Below, one piece after another: positions 36,114 to 47,622 of a DNA stretch of 64,000 bases (position 1 is its first letter; every line of letters starts with the position of its first letter). Source of the DNA: Datisca glomerata. Lineage: Eukaryota; Streptophyta; Magnoliopsida; Cucurbitales; Datiscaceae. The translations under genes were made by a program, and so were the position numbers. The notes under the pieces were generated by a model that searched no databases, had not been told where the DNA came from, and saw only the letters and a list, made by a program, of their open reading frames with translations. The stretch is from contig QANY01013656.1 of assembly GCA_003255025.1 (NCBI GenBank), positions 248,001-312,000 of the forward strand, in the 5' to 3' direction.

Positions 36114-36456
36114 CACCACACCAAAAGTACATATATTCACACTTCCTTAAAGATTCAATGTGCAATGAATGATGATACAAATGAATTTTTTTTTTGAATT
36201 TAATAACGCTCTTATTTTCACGACAAATAGTATTTATTGTTTCTTATACAAGATTCGCTTAACAATTTGTGTTTTTTTCTCTACGCTTACACAGCAATGT
36301 CATAAATAGAGAAAAATTGAGTGTTTGTTCATTGCTCAACTGAAGCACCCGAAATAGTTCTGAAAGTCAAAATCATTTTTGTTGTGGTCTCTACGTGCCA
36401 TGTAAGCAAGTTCCTCGTCAAATACGTCAAAAAGTACAAGTACAGCTCCTAATAAC
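36114..36456. other. Convergent intergenic gap
   Basis: Separates the 3' ends of the RING gene (plus) and the CSLG remnant (minus). It should hold both 3' UTRs. No repeat seen. Confidence 0.5.
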
Positions 36457-38021
36457 CTATTTAGTAAAAGAAGTTGCTGCAAAGAGGAGCAATGCTGCAA
36501 AGCTTGAGATAACAGTAACTTTAGTGGCCAACCTTCCTTTGTCACTTCTCAAGGCCATAGCTTCATATATAGGGAAGCAATTGACAATGGCAAAACCAGC
36601 TATAAACATCTGCACAAATTCTTCATCCAAGTTGCTTCCTCTCAAGAGCTTTAGCATTCCACAGGAGAAGGCAACTAGGTTGACAATTGCAGCCGTTGTT
36701 AAGGGAACAAACATGGGTGTTGTCACTCCAAAGTCAAACATTTGTTGCTCATATCTCTTGCTTTGTTCATCATCTATTACTTTGCTTGTCACATTGAACC
36801 CTTGTGTTGAAATTCCTAAGGACTTTAGTGAAAACTCCATTAATCCAAACATGTAGCATGTGAGTCCTCTTATCATCCACATTCTCTGATCATTCCACCA
36901 CCTTTTGACTGTACTTCCTGCTATGACAAACTCAAGACAATCTTGTCCGTAGGCCCCGACAAATAGAAACACATACAGTAAAAACCACGGGTCTGAAACC
37001 TATGTCACATTCATAATTCTCAGCATAATATGAAGGAAAGAATTGTGCTGTCTTTTTATGTTATTGCAATAAAAAATGACCCAAAAACAAGTTTATCAAA
37101 CGAGTAAGACAGTTTGTTTAAATTCATTATTTACCTTTGGGAAAATGGTTATGCCATTGACTAGAGTCAGCTGAGGTAGGAAGGCATAGATAGTGATTGG
37201 AATGGACCAAATGGGCCAGAATGCATAGTAGGCGTAAGAAAGGCCCATAAGAAGGCCCATGAATCGTATGCCGAAGGTAACCGGATTGTATTTGGAAAAG
37301 GCCACCTCAAGTAGGCCTATAGCCCATCTCTGATTTTGACTCAATATGTCAAATAGGTTTATTGGGACATCACCATAGAATGCAGCTCGGTTTGGATGGC
37401 AAAATACAGTCTTCCATCCTTCACATTGTAGCAGGTAGCCCGTATAGTAGTCCTCAACCAATGACCCATATCTAAAGCCCACCTGCCAATTTCATAGCCT
37501 AAAATAATAAAAAAAAGTTATCTTTTTAAATAACAAGTTAGGTTAGTAAAGTCTATACAGATAATTAAGTCTCAAGCATGAAATGTAAATATAAATGTCA
37601 CTATGGTCGGTAGGAAAATTTTATGTTACAGTTAAAAAGAGATAGGAAATGAGAAAATTGCTCTCTCATCTCCAATGTCTTTCTCTCTCCTCCCAGTATG
37701 TATGTCATTGTTTATACTAATGTAGAATGACCATAATTGGTAAGAAAAATATGAGAGTGAATACGAAAATTAAGTAATGGGCTTACCTTTGAGCCCCATT
37801 TGGTGCAGTTCTCGTAATCACAAACCGAAACATCATGGGCCGTAGTAGAAATTTGTTGAGATCGAATGGGCCTATCCACAACGTGGTCTGGGTTGAGGTT
37901 GGGGAGTTCCGGTGGCTCGAGAGACAATGGGGACCCAAAGAAAGCCCGTCGACTGAAGAAACAACCGGTCCCGACATAAGCTGAGCCTAATAGTCCATCC
38001 ATCCCAAGTGGATGTATATTT

Positions 38022-38630
38022 CTTACTCTATTGTATCGTGTAGATTGACTCAGATTGATGTGATGACATGTCACACATAAGATTTAGAATCGCGCTCGTC
38101 ATATTCACACGTAAAAGTAAAGAATAGACATATCAAAATATACTGGCACACTTAAAGACCGACACACTTACGGACCGACACAATTAAGGTTCGACATACG
38201 TAGGGCACGCGTGCCTAAGTGTGCCAAAAAATGCCTTGGCGTGTCGGGCCTATAAATTATGATCTAACTATTTCTAATAAAAAATTTCAATGTCTTTCTC
38301 TATTGTATCATGCTGGATCGACTCAAATTGTTGTGATGACGTGTTACATGTAAGGCTAGGACTCACGATCTTCATATCCACACGTAAAAGTAAAGAGTAG
38401 ACAAATCAAAATGGATAGACACACTTAGAGACCATCACACTTACGAACCAGCACAATTAAGGTCTGGCACACTTAAAGTTGGGCAATACTTAAGGCCTAA
38501 CACATTTAAGGCATTTGTGCTTAAGTGTGCCAAAAAATGCATACACGTGCCAGGCCGGCCAGACACACCTAGCAAGTGTGCCGTGTCGTGCCAGACTAAC
38601 CCGTCTGACACCTCTAACTATCACATGGAT
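38022..38630. repeat. Two tandem copies of a 270-330 bp repeat within the CSLG remnant
   Basis: CTCTATTGTATC.TG...GA.TGACTCA starts each copy (about 38025 and 38298), followed by CACACGTAAAAGTAAAGA.TAGACA, a run of CACACTTA..GACC motifs and AAGTGTGCCAAAAAATGC. The right end TGACACCTCTAA resembles the reverse of a TTAGAGGTGTCA terminus. It abuts the last readable CSLG codon block (NIHPLGMDG). Confidence 0.75.
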
Positions 38631-38999
38631 AGAAATTATAGAACAACACTTGATTCCTCGCCACTGACGTGGACTAATTAAGTCTGGCCTTATATTATAC
38701 TTAATTTAGTTTATAGTTAAAATGAAAAAATATAGGTTTCACTAACAATATCAACAATTATCATTCATAAAAAGAAGTGTAAAATTTTCATATATAGCTA
38801 GACGTGATCGATCTATATCAACGGTGAGGAAGAGCTCCTCCTCACCTGGTTAGGAGTCAAGTGTTGTTCGAAATTATATATACAATAAAACTGAGCATGT
38901 CTTAACAATATCTTTATGGATATATATAAATCCCCATTAGCAAGTAGATAAATCCCCATTAGATCATCCCTGATAAATCTCCTTTATAGAACTGACCGC

Positions 39000-39436
39000 A
39001 CTGATCTGAAAATGATTAGTTCAGTCAGTTCTTATGGGTCTTTGTTTCTGTTCAGTTCGACAGAATTAAAGAACCAAAGTTTGGTTTGATTCACAATTTT
39101 AGTAGTTTTCGAACCGAACGGACCAAAAACTTTAGTTTTCTATTTTTTTATTTTAGAGTTTCATTCCAAACGAACAAAAAACTTTAGTTTTCTATTTTTT
39201 AGTAGTTTTTGTTGATTTTTTAAAAAAAATATTTTTTCATTACTAAAGCTGAACCCGAGAACTAAACTGAACTAAAACTTTCAGTTTCGCTCGATTCGGT
39301 TCACTTTTCATGAGCAGTTCAGCTCAGTTCACTTTTCATGAGCAGTTCAGTTTGGTTCAACAATATTGTCGAACCAAAACTTTGATTTGATTCGATTTTT
39401 GCAAAAAACTAAGTCAAACTGAATGTGCACTCCTAA
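39000..39436. mobile_element. Probable hAT-like fragment with GTTCAG/GAACC motifs
   Basis: Interior built from short motifs (AGTTCAGTTCGA, GGTTCGATTT, CGAACCGAAC). Ends GAATGTGCACTCCTAA, close to the reverse of TTAGGAGTGCACA. The left terminus is not recognisable. Confidence 0.45.
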
Positions 39437-39517
39437 ATATTGACATATTATATACATTACAATCATTATACTATAGGATTTTTCTATATGATTCTTATCC
39501 TAACGAATAAAAAAATA

Positions 39518-40055
39518 CAAATGTGATGTGAGAACATTCCTTAACACCTTCTCATGCGAAGCGTGTCATGAGCTGGACATGTACAGACAGAGATAGACAG
39601 AGATTAAACCTGAAGTAGCACAGAACCAAGCTCTGATATTATGTCAGATTCTAACATAAAACCAATTGATATTAAATGGAGTGACCCAACAGATATATAA
39701 GCACAGACAAATTCCCATTCATGGTCGATGTGAGAATATCCTTTAACACCCCCTCACGCGGAGTGTACCATGAGCTAGGCATGTACAAATAGAGACAGAT
39801 AGAAACAGACCGAGACCGGTCCTGAGGCAGGATGAAACCTAACTCTGATACCATATCAAAATCCAACCCAAAACCAACTACTATTAAGTGGACTTTCCTA
39901 ATAGGTATATAAGCATAGACATATCCTCACTCATGCTCGATGTGAGATAACATCCCTTATCACCCACCCACTCATACATATAAACCTGTTGGGCCACTAC
40001 ACTTAATATCAATTGATTTTAGGTTGAAATTTGACACATGATATGTTATAATTAT
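39518..40055 (-). mobile_element. Tandem TRIM (miniature LTR retrotransposon) array
   Basis: On the minus strand: a short LTR (39948 to about 39855, starting TCTCACATCGAGCATGAG, with TATATA), then TGGTATCAGAGTT (39853-39841), a tRNA-iMet primer site. An internal part of about 119 bases ends in the purine tract GTGAGGGGGTG. A second LTR follows (39735 to about 39640), then a second, weaker primer site, a second internal part and the start of a third LTR. An inverted LTR piece lies at about 39970-40055. There is no coding capacity. LTRs under 100 bp plus primer site plus purine tract define a TRIM. Confidence 0.75.
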
Positions 40056-40643
40056 AAAAAACTGTAAGAAAATAGTGATATTTGTTTCTAATATTTTATA
40101 TTACCCTTAGATTTATAGAATGACAACTTTGACCACTTTTAAGGTTCACGAAATAGGAAAAGATCCAATTTTGGAGAGTTCCTCTTACACTCGAAAAAGA
40201 GATTGAATATAAATGAGATGTCGGTATCAGTTTATCTCTTCTAATTCTCAACCAGCAAGGAATATGACCTTTCGACTCCTTTGTCCTTTTATATTTACAC
40301 ATTTACTATTAGATTAACAGTGTTTTTAGCCAGAAATACATTTCATACATTAAACCAACACCAATTTAGTTAACAATTATTTTATATAATCATGCAAAAA
40401 TTATTATTATTATAAACAAAAGCAATTGTAATAGATATGTGAGTTTAAGAACACACTTAAGTGTACAACAAAAGTGCTTTCATCTTTTAAGTAGCTAGAA
40501 ACACATTCCAAACTCTCTCTCTCATATACACACAGGTAAACAAATCCCTGCGAGCATGTGGATAACATTCTTTAGGCTTATAACAATCAAAATGCAAGCA
40601 ATATCTATGTCTATGTGACACAATAACTAATAATAATAACAAC

Positions 40644-40644
<1 letters not shown>

Positions 40645-40711
<67 letters not shown>
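40645..40711. repeat. (TAA)n microsatellite
   Basis: About 22 uninterrupted units within the first intron of the CSLG remnant. Confidence 0.95.
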
Positions 40712-40713
<2 letters not shown>

Positions 40714-41369
40714 TATGTTATATTTTATATATGAGACAAAGTTGTGAATCTAATTAATTAAATAAACTTACTTTAATTTTCTCAATTTCAGAGCTTCGTG
40801 TCTGATTTGATTCAAAATACGAATCTGGACTTCGTTCAACCACCATGTTCTTCCTACAAAACGCTAACCAATGTGCTGCAAACTTAGAAGCCTCCATGAA
40901 AGCAAATAGAGTCATTACCGAACCTCCATCGTCGGATACATAAACCGATATTTTTTCGCTCGGGTACTCATACGCCATAACCGATAAGGCCGTGTTCATC
41001 ACGTTCATCGGCGGCTCCTTGTATGGATCTGCCGTGCACACAAACACGTCTAGTGCTGGAAAATCAGAACCGTTCTTCAATGACGTCTTTTTTATGTTCT
41101 CGATGAATTCTTCGCGGTAAACCGGACGCATACGAAATGACTGAGTACACATCCACATGAAGGCCAAAACTACGTCGGAGATGAGCAAGGAGAGAGAGAT
41201 TAAGGAAGAGAATAAAGAAATGGAATGGAGGAGATTTGAGTAGATGGTAATAGAGCAAGGCGAAGATGGCACACAAGTATGTAAGAGCAAACAGACGGTT
41301 AAAGATTATACGTTTAGAGAAGTGAATGGTGTGGAAAGGGAGGACATGGTTGGTCTTCAGACCCTCCAT

Positions 41370-42495
41370 GATTGTTAATGTGGTGTGTGTTTGCTTTATT
41401 ATCTCTATATATATCACACTACCAGTACACAGTGTGTGAGATTATTTATATATATAATGCAATGCTTATGGTAGCCCTGAAAATAATATGATGAGACAGT
41501 GAGAGAAAATTCTAAAATATAGATCTTTATTTAATTAAGGTATCACATATTCTCTTTCTCGCACCTAGTTGAGATATATAATTGGGGCATATATTTGTAT
41601 GCAAGTGATAAGTAAAAAATATTAAAATGTCACATGCATAAAGAATTTATATAACATATGAGTCAATTTAACGAATTTTAAAAGACATTGTAAGTTGATA
41701 AAGATTACGTGAAATGTTATTGAAAACAGTGAAGCTATGATGTGTGCTTGACTTTTCAGTTGTGTTGCTCATTATGTTTATCTTAATTTTTAGGTACAAT
41801 AAAAACTATGAGAATTATTTGTATGTATAAAAATATGTACAATTATTTGACATTATCAGTATGTATAATAATATCAAATAATTATAAATATTATTCCTAA
41901 GAGAAAATTATAAATATTATTCCTAAGAGACGGTACAATAATTACGTATAAAAATGTGTATAATATGAAACATGTACTATTACCTTACTCCTTTTAATAT
42001 TGATTTATTATTTTTCACTTCAAATTTATTAAAATTATAAAATTGTATATTATTTACATCAATTAAAATTATAAAAAATCAAATTATATATTATTTATCT
42101 TATTCAAAATTAAATTTATTAAATGTATAAAAGATTGTATTCATTATTTATAATGTGAGATAACATGAATTTTGAAACAAAAAAATCGCCCTCATTCTAG
42201 AAAAATTTTGGCCTCGTCCTTGTGTGAACTCTACCTAGTTTCGTACAAATCTCATTATCTTTTAGAAGAAACTTTTTTACACAATTTAGATTTGTTGAGT
42301 ATTTTATTTAGTCATATTGGGAAGTGGGAGTAGTGGTGTGTGGAATACTATGACCAAGTGAATTCAATTATTTGCTTTGCATCATCGCCGCATCTAACCA
42401 CGTTTCTTTCTAAAAGTATGTGCCAAAACAAGATAACTTCTTCCATCTTTTGGTTATGACCCTAAAATGTGAGAAAATATTTAGTACATTTACAA
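41370..42495. other. Upstream region of the CSLG remnant
   Basis: TATATATA lies at 41406-41414, close to the CSLG start codon. AAATTATAAATATTATTCC followed by TAAGAGA is duplicated in tandem near 41880-41930. The rest is AT-rich without recognised content. Confidence 0.45.
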
Positions 42496-42655
42496 TACTG
42501 AATATTCAGTATTCTTTTATATCATCAATTATCACGTGTTTAAAAATATAATATTTTATCCAGGTTTAGAGAATAGAGAATAAATAAATTCTTAAAATTC
42601 ATAAAAAATGTACATGTGTCATTAAATGATATAAATGCGTATTGAATATTCAGTA
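42496..42655. mobile_element. 160-bp MITE with about 30-bp terminal inverted repeats
   Basis: The left end TACTGAATATTCAGTATTC continuing to TTTATATCAT matches the reverse complement of the right end (TACTGAATATTCAATACGC then ATTTATATCAT) with four mismatches. The left end also includes a perfect 20-bp palindrome at 42494-42513. No clear target duplication, so the superfamily is unassigned. Confidence 0.7.
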
Positions 42656-43184
42656 CTCCAGGAGTACCATCCAACAACGGGAAAAATTGAGGTACTCCCA
42701 GAGTACCACAATTTTATATATTCCCTCACATCATATTCAGACACGTGTAATTTAAACCACATCATCCACAACACTTTAACACTGTTCCTTACCTTTTCTT
42801 TTTCCGTTTCGATTCACAGATATTGTTGTGGGTCTCACCCCAATAAATTCCTTTTTTATTCTTTTTGGATCGTATAAATAGTTTATTTATTTTTCTTTTC
42901 CATTTTTTTCAGGAAAATCTTTTTGTTATTTTTCATTATTGATAATTTTCATTTTTCATTATCTTTTTCTATAAAACAAAAATATCAATTTAGTTTTTTA
43001 TTATCTATGTATCTTAGTTGTATCATATATGTCTAACATAATTCGGACTTGTTTTTTACTTGCCAAGAAATTCACTTCAATTCGAGTCCATAAAAAGGAT
43101 TTTATTTTTTGAAAGAAATAAATTAATGACTAAAAAATAGATGAAACTAAAATATTTCAAAAATTAGTAAAATATAGAGTTTAG
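42656..43184. other. AT-rich gap between the MITE and the palindrome elements
   Basis: Two short palindromes, GTACTCCAGGAGTAC (42653-42667) and GGTACTCCCAGAGTACC (42691-42707), sit beside the MITE. Nothing else recognised. Confidence 0.4.
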
Positions 43185-43420
43185 GGTTATTTGGAAAACT
43201 ATACTCTTTCCACATTCTCTAAGGAATTTTATATCATTTTCTCAAAATTTAAAATTTTACACCTCCGACCCATCAAAATTAACATAAAATTTTTTTAACT
43301 CTCTTTCCTATTCATTTCTTTCCCTTTTCTCCATGCAAAGATCAAATTAATACACTCCCCCACTCTTCTTATTTTCCTCATCTTTTTCTCCATGCTTTCA
43401 AGTTTGTTTCCTCCATGCTT
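43185..43420 (+). repeat. Leader copy 1 of the palindrome-array element
   Basis: Shares with 46240-46480: GGTTATTTGGA.AA.TA.ACTCTTTCC, CCATGCAAAGATCAAAT and ACTCCCCCACTCTT, in the same order and spacing. Each copy stands directly before a palindrome array. Confidence 0.75.
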
Positions 43421-43862
43421 TCAAGTAACCCATTTTATTTTTGTTTGAATTTATTTCTAAACAGATTGCAAGCACCCCAAGACAATAAAAGACTTTCTTA
43501 AATTGATTCCTTCGAAGGTTTTAATTTTAGTTTCTTTCTCTATTTCTCACTTTTTTCGCTCTTTGATTCCTAAGAAAGCTTAAGAGTGGAAAGAAAATCA
43601 AGATTTAAGAATTTATTTAGTCTCTATTGGCTATCACAATAATAGTAATTCAGCTCACTTGAGCTCATGAAGGAGACACGCCTTTTTTATTGTTTGGATT
43701 TCTGAATTCTTATACACTTAATTAGATTATAGGTTTAATTGGATATGTTTTTTGATTGGATTTCAAGTAATTATAAATCTGCGAGGGGTTTAAGATTGAT
43801 ACACTGTGTGGATGGGATCAATTTCTGTATCTAGATTGCTCACTAACAAGAGATAAAAATGA

Positions 43863-45700
43863 CTATTTGAAGGGTTTAAGTAGTATTTTTGACTACTTGA
43901 ACCCTTCAAGTAGTCACATACTCTCTGTATAAATCACTGCATAAAATAAAATGACTACTTGAAGGGTTCAAGTAGTCATAAAATACTAGTTGAACCCTTC
44001 AAGTAGTTACATGCTCTTTGTATAAATCGACGGTAACAAATAATTTGAGTACTTGAATGGTTCAAGTAGTATTTTTTGAGTACTTGAACCCTTCAGGTAG
44101 TTACACGCTCTCTGAATAAATCACTTCATGAAATAAAAAGACTACTTGAATCATTCATTTAGTCATTTTTGTCTGCAACAGTGATTTATCCAGAGAGCAG
44201 GTGACTATTTGAACAGTTTAAGTGGTAATAAATGGCTACTTGAGCGGTTCAAGTAGTAGTTTTTCTACTACTTGCAGGGTTCAAGTAGGCACGCACTCAA
44301 TGGATAACAGACTGCATGAATCAAAATGACTACTTGAACGGTTCAAGTAATCATTTTCTTACTACTTGAACCCTTCAAGTAGTGAGGTTGATTCCTGTAG
44401 TCAATTTTTCAGTGAGCATGTGAGTACTTGAAGGGTCAAGTAGTCATTTTTTACTACTTGAACCCTTTAAGTAGTTTTTTTCTCTTGATGTATGTTGTCC
44501 ATTAAACTCGTCACTACTTGAAGGGTTCAAGTAATGATGCAGACGGTGCAACTTTAGAATTTCTGGAACAAATGGATCGTGACACGCGCAGGTCAACTTC
44601 CGAAGGATATAACTTTTGACTCTGGTAGAACCACATGGCCCATAAGATATCAAATCGAAGCTTATTCAAAAATATGTACGTACAATGGGTTTTACTTATT
44701 GCAGCCTAGTTTTGGGTCCAAAAACACTGTTTTTAGCACTTTCAGAGGCTTAAAGTTGTTTCGGTCGTAATTTTGGGTTTTTTCATAATTTCTCTCTTTT
44801 AATTTTTAGGATTTTTAGAGCGGTATAAATTCATTTTATTAGGTTGTTTAGACAGTTTTGATATTTTAATGAGAAAATCATTCTTCTTTTGTTTTCAATT
44901 TTTGGTATTCTTACGAATCAACAAATTTATTGCCTAAATCTTGGTAATCTTAGGATTCAACAGGTTTTGGAAGATTGATTGCTGGAAATCATGCATGATT
45001 CAACAACTTTTGGTATTATTAGGGTTTTGTTGAGGCTTTCGTTACATCAAGTAGTAATTTTATACTACTTGAACCCTTCAAGTAGTTTTTTCCCTCCTGA
45101 AGTTTATTGTCCAGTAAACTCATCACTACTTGAAAGGTTCAAGTAATAATTTTTACTACTTGAACCTTCAAGTAGTTTTTTTCTCCCAAAGTCTATTGTC
45201 CAGTCAACAAATCACTACTTGAACCCTTCAAGTAGTGAGTGACGAGCTTACTGCACAATGAATTTCGGGAGAAAAAAATAACTTAAAGGGTTCAAGTAGT
45301 AAAACATTAATACTTGAGCCCTCAAGTAGTGATTTTCTTACTGGACAATAGACTTCAAGAAAAAAAACTACTTGAAGGGTTCAAGTAGTATAAAATTACT
45401 ACTTGAACCCTTCAAGTAGTGAGTGACAAGCTTACTGGGCAACAAATTTCAAGAGAAAAAAACTACTTGAAGGGTTAAAGTAGTAACAAATTAATACTTG
45501 AACCCTCAAGTAGTGATTTGCTTACTGGACAATAGACTTACAGAGAGAAAAAAATACTTGAAGGGTTCGAGTAGTATAAAATTATTACTTGAACATTTCA
45601 AGTAGTGACAAGCTTACTGGACAATAAACTTTAATAGAAAAAAAACTACTTGAAGGGTTCAAGTAGTAAAAACTAACTACTTGAGCCCTTCAAGTAGCCA
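43863..45700. repeat. Array of a 21-bp near-palindrome, block 1 (about 30 copies)
   Basis: The unit has arms CTACTTGAA and TTCAAGTAG around a GGG (or, reversed, CCC) centre. GGG and CCC versions alternate, usually about 10 bases apart, so each pair is a larger inverted repeat. For example, 45368-45389 and 45398-45419 have 22-bp arms and an 8-base loop. Pairs recur about every 90-95 bases, separated by conserved spacers of about 40 bases (CACATGCTCTCTG.ATAAAT..). A gap without units lies at about 44540-45050. Confidence 0.95.
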
Positions 45701-46009
45701 TAGAATATATTCAATTTGCATTGGATTACAAAATAGGTGCAATATACGTACAAAATAGATTGATAAATTTCATAAACAAACTACAGTAAAAAAAAGCAAG
45801 CTTATGTGCCCAGCTGTGATTCGTCACACATGTGAAGAGGGATAGACTCAGCTCTGAAGAATAATGGGTCGGGTCTGAAGAAAAAAAAGAAGGGGTTGGT
45901 TTTGAAGAAGAATGAGTAAGGTCTCGATAAAGAAGATGAAAATAGGGTCTCGAAGTAGCATACAAAAAAAAGAAGAAGAAGAAAAAGAAGAAACAGAAAC
46001 AGAATAACA

Positions 46010-46076
46010 AGAAGAAGAAGAAGAAGAAGAAGAAGAAGAAGAAGAAGAAGAAGAAGAAGAAGAAGAAGAAGAAGAA
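46010..46076. repeat. (GAA)n microsatellite
   Basis: About 22 AAG units, followed by three short degenerate copies of GAA(G/C)AACTTTGTTGAA. On the minus strand it yields a meaningless poly-Phe/Leu frame. Confidence 0.95.
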
Positions 46077-46239
46077 CCTTTGTTGGAGAAGAACCTTTGT
46101 TGAAGAAGAACTTTGTTGAAGATATAAACTTTGTTGAAAACGATTGAAGAAGCGGGTAAAGAAAGCCAAAATAGTAAAGTTGATATTTGTCACATTCCTT
46201 GATTTGATATGGCATTGGAAAAATAAGTGAAATGATTAT

Positions 46240-46480
46240 GAAAGAGAGTTATTTGGATAAATACACCCTTTCCATTTTTGCTTAAGATTTTATACCCCTT
46301 TTCTAAAACTCAGAATTTAATACCCCAGGCCGAGCATAATCAAGATCAAGTAATGGCAACTCTCTCTTTCTTCATCATTTCATTTCCCTTCCTCATGCAA
46401 AGATCAAATCGACAATGGTTGACAAATACCCACTCCCCCACTCTTAGCTCTCCTTTCCCGCTTTTTCTCTATTTTCTTTA
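46240..46480 (+). repeat. Leader copy 2 of the palindrome-array element
   Basis: Direct-repeat partner of 43185-43420, about 3.05 kb further on. It precedes palindrome block 2 and the MULE transposase frame, which links the array to the MULE. Confidence 0.75.
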
Positions 46481-46739
46481 ATAAAAAGGTCCTTGTTCTT
46501 GTTCTTCTCTTCTTCTTCTTCTTCGGCTACTTCTTCTTGATCTTCTTATTTTTCTTCTTTTATTCTTCTTTTACTTCTTCAAGACACTGTGACCCATCCT
46601 TTTTCGGTGAAACCTGACTCGTTCTTCTGCTTCTTCTTCTTCAATGGGAGTAGACTGATGCTCATTCTTCTCTTATTTTTTATGCATAAAATGCTTCAAT
46701 TAATAGTTCGAGTAATGACATAATAAAACCAACTATTTT

Positions 46740-47512
46740 GATGAAATAATACTAGAACCTTCAAGTAGCCACTGATGTTTTGATTGTTGATGCAAGAAAA
46801 ATAAACTATTTGAAGGGTTCAAGTAGTTAGAGACAAGTTCTTAACCCTTCAAATAGTCAAGTGGATTCTGTTTTACCGCTGTCATAATAAAGTCAACTAC
46901 TTGAACCCTTCAAGTAGTCACATGCTCTCTAGATAAGTAATTAAGAGAATAAAAATGATTACTTGACGGGTTCAACTAGTTAAACACTGCTTGAACCCTT
47001 CAAGTAGGCATAAGCTCTCTGGATAAATGACTACTTGAAGGGTTCAAGTAATATTTTATAACTATTTGAAACCTTCAACTAGTTAAATGCTCTCTGGATG
47101 ATTGACTGTAAGAATCAAAATGACTACTTAAAGGGTTCAAGTGGTTATAAATACTATTTAAACCTTTCAAGTAGTCACAAACTCTCTAGATAAATGACTA
47201 CTTGAAGGGTTCAATTAATATTTTATAACTACTTGAATCTTTCAAATAGTCACATGCTCTCTCGATAAGTGACTGAGAGAATCAAAATGACTACTTGAAG
47301 GGTTCAAGTAGTTATAAAACACTACTTAAACCCTTCAAGTTCTCCCAAATTCTCTGGATAAATGACTACTTGAAGGGTTCAAGTAATGTTTTACAACTAC
47401 TTGAACCCTTCAAGTAGTCACATGCTCTATAGATGACTGACTACAAGAATCAAAGTAACTACTTGAAGGGATCAAGTAGTTATAAACCACTACTTGAACC
47501 CTTCAAGCAGTA
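46740..47512. repeat. Array of the 21-bp near-palindrome, block 2 (about 19 copies)
   Basis: Same alternating GGG/CCC units and spacers (CACATGCTCTCTGGATAA.TGACT..AGAATCAAAATGACT) as block 1, somewhat more diverged. It ends about 110 bases before the MULE start codon. Confidence 0.95.
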
Positions 47513-47622
47513 ACATAGTCTATGGTTCCTTAATGAGAATAAATATAATTATTATTCATAAAAAATAACTACTACAAAATAAATAAATTTTATAGGTGAA
47601 AGTTTTTTTGTCTTAAACAGAT

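Larger units (their letters stand above)
36457..41369 (-). pseudogene. CSLG: Cellulose synthase-like protein G (CSLG), truncated and frameshifted
   Basis: CSLG proteins are Golgi/ER membrane GT2 glycosyltransferases of eudicots; some glucuronidate triterpenes. Exon 1 (41369-40772) starts MEGLKTNHVLPFHTIHFSKR and ends ..SSEIEKIK with GT; it includes DFPALDVFVCTADPYKEPP and EKISVYVSDDGGS. Its length, 598, is not a multiple of 3: the frame changes at about 41235-41245, inside the first membrane segment. Later exons: about 38021-37787 (GMDGLLGSAYVGTGCFF to NCTKWGSK), 37482-37135 (FRYGSLVEDYYTGYLLQCEG, then the QNQRW motif), 36999-36457 (VSDPWFLLYVFLF to the stop, with membrane helices). The stretch between, normally about 200-250 residues including the DCD substrate-binding motif, is absent; 38025-40770 holds repeats instead. 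Not likely functional. Confidence 0.85.

Noticed and set aside
39672..39866. Minus-strand frame of 64 codons within the CSLG intron region
   Set aside because: It is read through the TRIM LTR and internal sequence; not CSLG coding and not protein-like.
45726..46215. Minus-strand frames of 137-155 codons, rich in Phe/Leu
   Set aside because: They are translations of the (GAA)n microsatellite and neighbouring low-complexity sequence; no protein-like content outside the repeat.
43863..47512. CRISPR-like look of regularly spaced palindromes
   Set aside because: Plant nuclear DNA; repeats alternate in orientation, spacers are themselves repeated, and no Cas genes are present.
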